From contig NZ_OY764866.1 of NCBI RefSeq assembly GCF_963668515.1, positions 434,001 through 498,000 on the forward strand: DNA of 64,000 nucleotides. The letters are read 5' to 3'. Shown piece after piece: positions 58,483-64,000 of this stretch (the stretch's first letter is position 1; each line of letters opens with the position of its first letter). The notes under the pieces were generated by a model. That model was not told where the DNA came from. It ran no database searches and was given only the letters and a program-made list of their open reading frames with translations. A program made the translations under genes and the position numbers. The DNA is from an uncultured Ilyobacter sp. (GTDB taxonomy: Bacteria; Fusobacteriota; Fusobacteriia; Fusobacteriales; Fusobacteriaceae).

Positions 58483-59693
58483 AAGCTTTAAGAATTATTT
58501 TGACTCAAAATAAAGCGCACTACAGAAAAGAAGAAACAATGGAGAATAAAATGACATATCCTCTGCCTCCTTTTTCTACTGTAATAGGGGCTTTACATAA
58601 TGCTTGTGGTTTTAGAAAATATAAACCTATGAATATATCGGTTCAAGGGAAATATGATTCTTTATCAAAACAAGCTTATACAGATCATTGTTTTCATGAT
58701 AAATTTGAAGATGATAGAGCTACTTTAGTTAAGTTAGTAAATAAAGATCTTTATTCTAAATCATTTATAAAAGTAGCAAAAGGTAAAAAAAATCAAGGGA
58801 ATAGTTTTAAAAAAGGAGTTACAATTGACATTTTTAATCAAAATTTAATTGAAGAATATAGGAAATTAAAGGATTTAAAAGATGAAATTGAAATTTTTAA
58901 AATTAGATTTAATTGTGGGAAAAATATAAGTAATGAATGTAAAAAGATTTTTTTAGAAAAGAATAGTCTAAAAGATATTGAGGAAAATAAACTAAAAATT
59001 AAAGAATTTGATCAAAAATTTAAAAAATATAAAAAAGACAAATCTAAAGGATTAATAGAAGTTTTTAAAAAAAGGAAACAAAGTTTAAAATTAAAGAAAA
59101 AAAACTTTAATAAAAAATCAAAAGAGTTTTTAAAAATTTCTATAAGAGAAAAAGAAATTAAGGAAAAAGAAGAATTAATTAAAGATAAAATTAAAGAATT
59201 TGAATTTGAAAATTTTACTAAGCATATATCCAAATATAAGTTATTAACAACATCATTAAAACATTATGAAATACTTCATAATGTAAAGCTAATAATTCAT
59301 ATTGATGCAGATGAAGAAGTTTTAGATTGCATAAAAGAAAATATTTATAATTTAAAAGCTGTTGGTCGAAGCGAGGATTTTGTAGATGTGAAAGAGTGTG
59401 AAGTGGTGGAACTATTAGATAAAATAGACACTGAGATTTCAAGTGAATATTCAGCATATTTAAATTATGAACTTGTTAAAAATGAGAGTATTTTATTAAA
59501 TACTAGAGAATCAAGTGTTCCAGCTTCAGGGACAAAGTATTGGATAAATAAAGTTTATGATAACAGTACCGGAAAGAGAGATTTTTCTAAAGGTAAAAAA
59601 ATAGTTTTATATGCATCAAATTATTCTATTGACGAAGAATCAAAAGGTGTATATTTTGATTCTGAAGGAAAATATATTGTTAACTTTAACTAA
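58479..59693 (+). CDS. cas5: Cas5 with a long lysine-rich coiled-coil insertion
   Basis: The 404-residue protein opens with the usual Cas5 strand and loop (MKALRIILTQNKAHYRKEET, then YPLPPFSTVIGALHNACGF). It ends with the second RAMP half (SSVPASGTKYWINKVYD). Most Cas5 proteins have 220-260 residues. Here about 150 extra residues (roughly 105-255) form a charged, helical segment such as KKRKQSLKLKKKNFNKKSKE. Cas5 binds the 5' handle of crRNA; a basic coiled coil could contact DNA or RNA. The insertion DNA is the most AT-rich in the operon (10 of 60 bases G or C at 59041-59100). Confidence 0.88.
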   Translation: MKALRIILTQNKAHYRKEETMENKMTYPLPPFSTVIGALHNACGFRKYKPMNISVQGKYDSLSKQAYTDHCFHDKFEDDRATLVKLVNKDLYSKSFIKVAKGKKNQGNSFKKGVTIDIFNQNLIEEYRKLKDLKDEIEIFKIRFNCGKNISNECKKIFLEKNSLKDIEENKLKIKEFDQKFKKYKKDKSKGLIEVFKKRKQSLKLKKKNFNKKSKEFLKISIREKEIKEKEELIKDKIKEFEFENFTKHISKYKLLTTSLKHYEILHNVKLIIHIDADEEVLDCIKENIYNLKAVGRSEDFVDVKECEVVELLDKIDTEISSEYSAYLNYELVKNESILLNTRESSVPASGTKYWINKVYDNSTGKRDFSKGKKIVLYASNYSIDEESKGVYFDSEGKYIVNFN

Positions 59694-59707
59694 AGAAGGT
59701 GTCAAAG

Positions 59708-61897
59708 GTGATTGATTTAAATAAATTGGCAAAACCTGATAAAACAATAAGAGAGCATACAGATGACTTATTAAATAAATTAGAGAGATTAAAATATTTA
59801 GGTTACTTGGGGAATGAAGAATATGAAATTTTACAACTTTGTTGTGAGTATCATGACTACGGAAAGATAAATGATGAATTTCAAAAGAGAGTTTCTTCTA
59901 AAAAGAAAATAAACTTTGATGATACAAAGGAGGTTGCCCATAATGTACTTTCTCTTTGTTTTGTTGATGAAAATAAATTTCGAAGTAAGGAAGAATATTA
60001 TAAAGGGTGTTATTCAATCTTAAATCATCATCATAATGTTGATAATTTTAAGGAGATAAGAGAAAAAGAAGATTTAATTGAAAAAAATATAGAAAAATTC
60101 GGAGGTAAAAAATTAAGGAAAAGAGCTCTAAAAAAGATAGCAGAATATAAAACTGATAATCAAACAATGTTTATAAAAGGTCTGCTTCATAAATGTGATT
60201 ATTCAGCCAGTGGAAGTTATGAGATTGAATATGAAAATGATTTTTTGAGTGATTCTCTGGAAGAATTAGGATATGAGTGGAATGAACTACAAAATTTCTG
60301 TGTTGAAAAAAAAGATGAAAATATCATAGTGGTAGCAAATACAGGAATGGGGAAAACTGAGGCGGGACTTTTATGGATAGGGGACAACAAAGGTTTCTTT
60401 ATTCTCCCGTTGAGAACGGCAATAAATGCAATATATGACAGAGTAAGAGAAAAGATTATTAAAAGAAATATAGAACAAAGACTCTCTCTTTTGCATTCTG
60501 AAACCCTGTCTTATTATTTGAATAAAAATATTACTGAAGAGGAAAAAATTCTAGAGTATTCAAAAAGAGGAAAGCAATTGAACATGCCCATCACGATATC
60601 AACTCTTGATCAATTGTTTAATTTTGTATATAAATATAATGGATTTGAGTTAAAATTAGCTACTCTGAGTTATTCAAAAATAGTAATAGATGAAATTCAG
60701 GCTTATTCTCCAGATTTATTGGCATATCTAATCTCAGGGCTTGAAAAAATTTCAGAGTTAGGTGGGAAATTTGCCATTCTGACAGCTACATTGCCTCCTT
60801 TTGTAAAAGATTATATTGAAGACAATATCGATAGCATAAATTATGGGGAATTTACCAAAGGAAAAATAAGACATCATCTTCAGGTTATGGAAACAGAACT
60901 TGATCCGTTATTTATAGAAAATCACTTTAAAGAAAAAGGTGGTAAAGTGTTAGTTGTTTGTAACACTGTAAAAAAAGCTCAAGAAATTTATGATCTTTTA
61001 AAATCAGAAGATAGAAATATCAATTTACTTCATGCTAAATTTATAAGAAATGACAGGAGTTCAAAAGAAATAGAAATTCAAAATTTTGGGAAAACAGAAG
61101 TCAATGGAAATGGAATTTGGATTGCTACTTCAATAGTAGAAGCATCACTGGATATAGATTTTGATTACCTTTTTACAGAGTTGAATGATTTAAACGGTTT
61201 ATTTCAAAGGCTTGGGAGGGTTAATCGTAAAGGGGAGAAAGAAAAAATGTTAACTTATCCCAATGCTTATGTTTTTACTGAAATAAATAAAAATTTATTC
61301 GTCAATGAAAGTGGAACTAGGGGGTTCATAGATAAAACCATTTATAATTTATCAAAAAAAGCAATAATAAATTTTAATGGACTTTTATCTGAAGATGAAA
61401 AAGTAAAGATGATAAAAGCAACTCTTACAACTGAAAATATAAAAAATTCAAACTTTGACAGAGAATATAAAAAAATCAAGAAATATATCGGTGATTTATA
61501 TATCGGTGAAAAAGATTCGAAGGATATTCAGAAAATATTTAGGAATATAATGTCTTATAGCGTGATTCCTTATGATATATATGTTGATTTAGATAACAGG
61601 AAAATTATAGATGAAAGTCTAGAAATTTTAAGAAAAAGATATCTCGATGACCCTAAAATAAATAAAGAGGAAAATATAAAAAAAAGAGAAGCTTTAAAAT
61701 TAGAAAAAATAAGGGCCAGAGATAACATATATGGTTTAACTGTTTCAGTGGGAATTTATGACAGGAACAAAATCGATAGCATAAAATTTGGTGATGAGGA
61801 AATAGAAATTACAAAGTGTAAATATGATTTTGAAAGGGGTTTTGAAAGAATAAAGGTTGAAAATAAAAAAGATGAGGCATATGATAACTTCGGTTAA
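59708..61897 (+). CDS. cas3: Cas3 nuclease-helicase
   Basis: GTG at 59708 is preferred because AAGAAGG is then eight bases upstream; a GTG at 59699 overlaps that site. The ~729 residues have an N-terminal HD nuclease domain (CEYHDYGKINDEFQKR, then LNHHHNVDN) and a superfamily 2 helicase. Its motifs are ANTGMGKTEAGLLW (Walker A), VIDEIQAYSPD (motif II with DEIQ), LTATLPP (III), TSIVEASLDIDFD and QRLGRVNRKGE (VI). It is recruited by Cascade to unwind and degrade target DNA. All catalytic motifs seem intact. Confidence 0.93.
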   Translation: MIDLNKLAKPDKTIREHTDDLLNKLERLKYLGYLGNEEYEILQLCCEYHDYGKINDEFQKRVSSKKKINFDDTKEVAHNVLSLCFVDENKFRSKEEYYKGCYSILNHHHNVDNFKEIREKEDLIEKNIEKFGGKKLRKRALKKIAEYKTDNQTMFIKGLLHKCDYSASGSYEIEYENDFLSDSLEELGYEWNELQNFCVEKKDENIIVVANTGMGKTEAGLLWIGDNKGFFILPLRTAINAIYDRVREKIIKRNIEQRLSLLHSETLSYYLNKNITEEEKILEYSKRGKQLNMPITISTLDQLFNFVYKYNGFELKLATLSYSKIVIDEIQAYSPDLLAYLISGLEKISELGGKFAILTATLPPFVKDYIEDNIDSINYGEFTKGKIRHHLQVMETELDPLFIENHFKEKGGKVLVVCNTVKKAQEIYDLLKSEDRNINLLHAKFIRNDRSSKEIEIQNFGKTEVNGNGIWIATSIVEASLDIDFDYLFTELNDLNGLFQRLGRVNRKGEKEKMLTYPNAYVFTEINKNLFVNESGTRGFIDKTIYNLSKKAIINFNGLLSEDEKVKMIKATLTTENIKNSNFDREYKKIKKYIGDLYIGEKDSKDIQKIFRNIMSYSVIPYDIYVDLDNRKIIDESLEILRKRYLDDPKINKEENIKKREALKLEKIRARDNIYGLTVSVGIYDRNKIDSIKFGDEEIEITKCKYDFERGFERIKVENKKDEAYDNFG

Positions 61898-61908
61898 AGG
61901 GGTATATT

Positions 61909-62409
61909 ATGAATCAAAACACTAAAATTACAGGAGTTATGTTTTATTACTATTTTGTCTGCAAAAGGAAACTCTGGCTCTTCACCAAGGGGATAACCCT
62001 TGAAAATGAAAGTGAGAATGTCCTCTTGGGAAAGCTCCTTGACGAGAGTTCCTATAAAAGGGATAAGAAGCATGTTATGATAGACAACACCATAAACGTG
62101 GATTTCATAAGGGACTGGAAAATAATACATGAAGTCAAAAAATCCAGGAGTATAGAGGATGCGGCGGTATGGCAGGTAAAATATTATCTGTATTTTCTGA
62201 AACAGAGGGGTATAGAGGTGGAAAAAGGAGTTCTTGATTACCCAAAACTTAAGATAAGAAATGATGTTTTCCTTGAAGAGGGGGATGTTGAAAAAATAGA
62301 AGATATTTTAAACCAGATAAAAGAGATAGTTGACAGAAAGAATCCGCCGGATATAATAAACAGCAAAATATGCAAGAGCTGTGCATACTATGAATACTGC
62401 TATATTTAA
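61909..62409 (+). CDS. cas4: Cas4 RecB-like exonuclease
   Basis: The 166-residue protein helps to select and trim new spacers with Cas1-Cas2. RecB-family motifs are IIHEVKKSRS (the catalytic E-V-K) and AAVWQVKYYLYFL (Q-x3-Y). Four Cys for an iron-sulfur cluster are visible: one near residue 18 (YFVCKRK) and three at the end (ICKSCAYYEYCYI). It starts 12 bases after cas3. Composition changes sharply here toward the less AT-rich style of cas6. Confidence 0.92.
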   Translation: MNQNTKITGVMFYYYFVCKRKLWLFTKGITLENESENVLLGKLLDESSYKRDKKHVMIDNTINVDFIRDWKIIHEVKKSRSIEDAAVWQVKYYLYFLKQRGIEVEKGVLDYPKLKIRNDVFLEEGDVEKIEDILNQIKEIVDRKNPPDIINSKICKSCAYYEYCYI

Positions 62410-62421
62410 AAGGGGGATAAT

Positions 62422-63417
62422 ATGAGTGATATGAGCTATTATCTTTTAAAAAGCGGGGAACTAAAAAGAAAAGACAATAATATTACCATGCTTGCCGGCG
62501 ATGGGGTAAAAAAAGACCTTAAAATTGAAGCTACAAGAGATATATACATTTTCAACGAAGTCACCATGAACACCAAAATCCTAAATTACCTGGGGCAAAA
62601 CAGCATTCCGATGCATATATTCAACTATTACGGTTTTTACAGCGGAAGCTTTTATCCAAGAGAAAGCCTGATTTCAGGGGATCTTCTGGTGAAACAGGTG
62701 GATCATTATAAAGACCCAGAAAAGAGAATTGAAATTGCCAAAGAAATACTAAAAGCCGCCTCATATAATATACACAGAAATTTGAGATATTATAAGGAGA
62801 GGGGAAGAAAGATCGGAGATAAGATAGAAGAGGTTGATTATTTCAGGCAGAGGATGGACAGTTGTCTAGACGTTCAGGAACTCATGGGTATAGAGGGGAA
62901 CGTCAGGAGGGCTTACTATTCTGCATGGAATGATATAGTTAATCAGGAAATTAATTTTGAAAAAAGGGTAAAGAGACCCCCTGACAACATGATAAATACC
63001 CTCATATCTTTTGTTAATACTTTGATTTATACTACGGTTTTAACCGAGCTTTATAAAACCCAGCTGAATCCAACTATAAGCTTTCTGCATGAGACAGGGA
63101 CAAGACGATTTTCACTGAGCCTTGATATTGCGGAAATTTTTAAACCACTTATAGGGGACAGACTTATATTTTCTCTTCTGAACAGGAATGAAATAAGTGA
63201 GAAAGATTTTGAAAAAGAATCAAATTTCTATTACCTAAAAGATAAGGGAAGACTCAAAATATTAAAGGAATATGATGAAAGGTTAAATGCTACGATAAAT
63301 CATAAGGGCCTAAAGAGGAAGGTTTCTTACAGGCATCTCATAAGACTTGAAGCTTATAAACTGATCAAGCACATAAACGGAGAAAAACCTTATAATGGGT
63401 TTAAAATATGGTGGTGA
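62422..63417 (+). CDS. cas1: CRISPR integrase Cas1
   Basis: The 331-residue protein catalyses spacer integration into the array. Signature segments: NSIPMHIFNYYGFYSGSFYP, LMGIEGNVRRAYYSAWND (metal-binding Glu), FLHETGTRRFSLSLDIAEIF (metal-binding His) and PLIGDRLIFSLLN. Further C-terminal residues around YRHLIRLEAYKLIKHINGEK are typical. Length and motifs are complete. Confidence 0.95.
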   Translation: MSDMSYYLLKSGELKRKDNNITMLAGDGVKKDLKIEATRDIYIFNEVTMNTKILNYLGQNSIPMHIFNYYGFYSGSFYPRESLISGDLLVKQVDHYKDPEKRIEIAKEILKAASYNIHRNLRYYKERGRKIGDKIEEVDYFRQRMDSCLDVQELMGIEGNVRRAYYSAWNDIVNQEINFEKRVKRPPDNMINTLISFVNTLIYTTVLTELYKTQLNPTISFLHETGTRRFSLSLDIAEIFKPLIGDRLIFSLLNRNEISEKDFEKESNFYYLKDKGRLKILKEYDERLNATINHKGLKRKVSYRHLIRLEAYKLIKHINGEKPYNGFKIWW

Positions 63418-63422
63418 TAATT

Positions 63423-63701
63423 ATGTATATAATACTTGTTTATGATATTACGCTGGATAATGGTGGTCCGAAGGTTCTGAGAAATGTATTTAAGACTTGT
63501 AAAAGGTACCTTACACATATCCAAAACTCGGTTTTTGAAGGGGAGATAAATAGAGCGAAACTTGAAAAACTGAGGGGGGAACTTGGAGATTACATAAGAA
63601 AGGATAAGGATTCAGTAATTGTATTTAAGAGTCGTCATCAGAGATGGCTGAATAAAGACTTTTGGGGTATAGAGGATGATAGCACTTCTAACTTTTTTTA
63701 G
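63423..63701 (+). CDS. cas2: CRISPR adaptation protein Cas2
   Basis: ATG at 63423 (GGTGGTGA upstream) is used in place of the earlier GTG-like frame start at 63408, which overlaps cas1. The 92-residue ferredoxin-fold protein begins MYIILVYDITLDNGGPKVLR with the Asp of Y-D-I, and continues CKRYLTHIQNSVFEGEIN. It bridges two Cas1 dimers during integration. Its stop TAG lies at the left end of an 11-bp inverted repeat that opens the CRISPR leader. Confidence 0.93.
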   Translation: MYIILVYDITLDNGGPKVLRNVFKTCKRYLTHIQNSVFEGEINRAKLEKLRGELGDYIRKDKDSVIVFKSRHQRWLNKDFWGIEDDSTSNFF

Positions 63702-63888
63702 TATGTCGACCGTACATAAAGAGGTTTTATTATTAAGTCGACATACTTACTTTAGAATAGAAAAATAAAGTTTTAAATGAAAAATTAATTATTATGGAGA
63801 TATTCTATTTACAAAAATTTTATGTTAAGATAAAGTCGACAGAAAAGGGACTTCTAACATAAAAATGCCAACTTCTCAAAAGAAAAGG
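63702..63888 (+). promoter_or_regulatory. CRISPR leader with GTCGAC inverted repeat
   Basis: AT-rich leader between cas2 and the first repeat. An 11-bp inverted repeat, AGTATGTCGAC (63700-63710) and GTCGACATACT (63737-63747), encloses 26 bases. A third AAGTCGACA lies at about 63833-63841, near the array. Such sites may serve as a promoter-proximal binding site, a cas2 terminator, or an integration-host-type anchor. The function is unproven. Confidence 0.6.
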
Positions 63889-64000
63889 CTTTTAATAGAA
63901 CCATAGTGGAATGTAAATTTAGAATACTGACCATATGACATATCATTACATACCTTTTAATAGAACCATAGTGGAATGTAAATACATATGCGAAGATGAA
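63889..64000 (+). CRISPR. CRISPR array, first two repeats (continues past the window)
   Basis: Two identical 30-base repeats, at 63889-63918 and 63954-63983, begin CTTTTAATAGAACCATAG and end TGGAATGTAAAT. They are separated by a 35-base spacer (63919-63953). Seventeen bases of the second spacer reach the window edge. The 3' end GGAATGTAAAT is typical of type I-B repeats processed by Cas6. The upstream leader and cas operon make this the leader end. Confidence 0.93.

Overview
The window is AT-rich DNA with Gram-negative-style exported proteins combined with clostridial-type genes (SigH-like sigma factor, GrdX, B. subtilis-like Pho boxes, type I-B CRISPR-Cas with a Cst1/Cst2-like effector). Together these point to an anaerobic fermentative member of Fusobacteriota, probably of the Ilyobacter/Propionigenium kind. 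That assignment is an inference from gene content, not a database match.

Layout. 0-3.5 kb: the tail of a class II photolyase, a ~0.7 kb non-coding repeat (copy A), a DUF523/DUF1722 protein, an orphan DUF1850 protein and a universal-stress-like protein. 3.7-18.7 kb: a hexuronate/L-gulonate catabolic region. An eda-kdgK-IclR block faces left. A rightward block holds a zinc dehydrogenase, YhcH, Gfo/Idh/MocA, a YiaK-like reductase, a TRAP transporter, mannonate dehydratase and a mannonate oxidoreductase, followed by a permease gene. Two paralogous GntR regulators flank the rightward block. The route would be uptake by TRAP, conversion through fructuronate and mannonate to KDG, then KdgK and Eda to pyruvate plus glyceraldehyde-3-phosphate.

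18.9-28.2 kb: DNA polymerase IV, M18 aminopeptidase, a two-component pair whose kinase lacks an ordinary start codon, an acyl-adenylate ligase/ACP/PlsC fusion and a SigH-like sigma factor. 28.4-30.2 kb: repeat copy B, then a promoter and twelve tRNA genes with an internal duplication. 30.3-41.6 kb: a MORN-type repeat protein, a PAS protein with a dead GGDEF domain, a formate/nitrite channel, PepA, a ZTP (pfl-motif) riboswitch in front of pyruvate formate-lyase, a dead EAL-like protein, GrdX, a PIN-PhoH ATPase and MogA/MoaB.

41.6-47.8 kb: a phosphate regulon (two different PstS proteins, PstC, PstA, PstB, PhoU and a PhoB-like regulator). Three arrays of TTTACA-type boxes with an exact 11-bp period sit at the same distance from three -10 elements. 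48-53.3 kb: an AEC permease, repeat copy C, a tartrate/D-malate dehydrogenase, an EamA transporter, a broken LigB/YgiD dioxygenase gene, and an unrecognised unit made of a 24-residue ORF, three RNA hairpins and a 112-residue protein with three internal repeats. 53.3-55.2 kb: elongation factor P with Arg32 and its rhamnosyltransferase EarP. 55.4-64 kb: a complete cas6-8-7-5-3-4-1-2 operon, a leader with a notable inverted repeat, and the first two repeats of a CRISPR array cut by the window edge.

The parts least explained by known families are the three-copy modular non-coding repeat and the 52.7-53.2 kb unit. The Pho-box geometry and the compositional mosaic of the cas operon are the clearest secondary observations.
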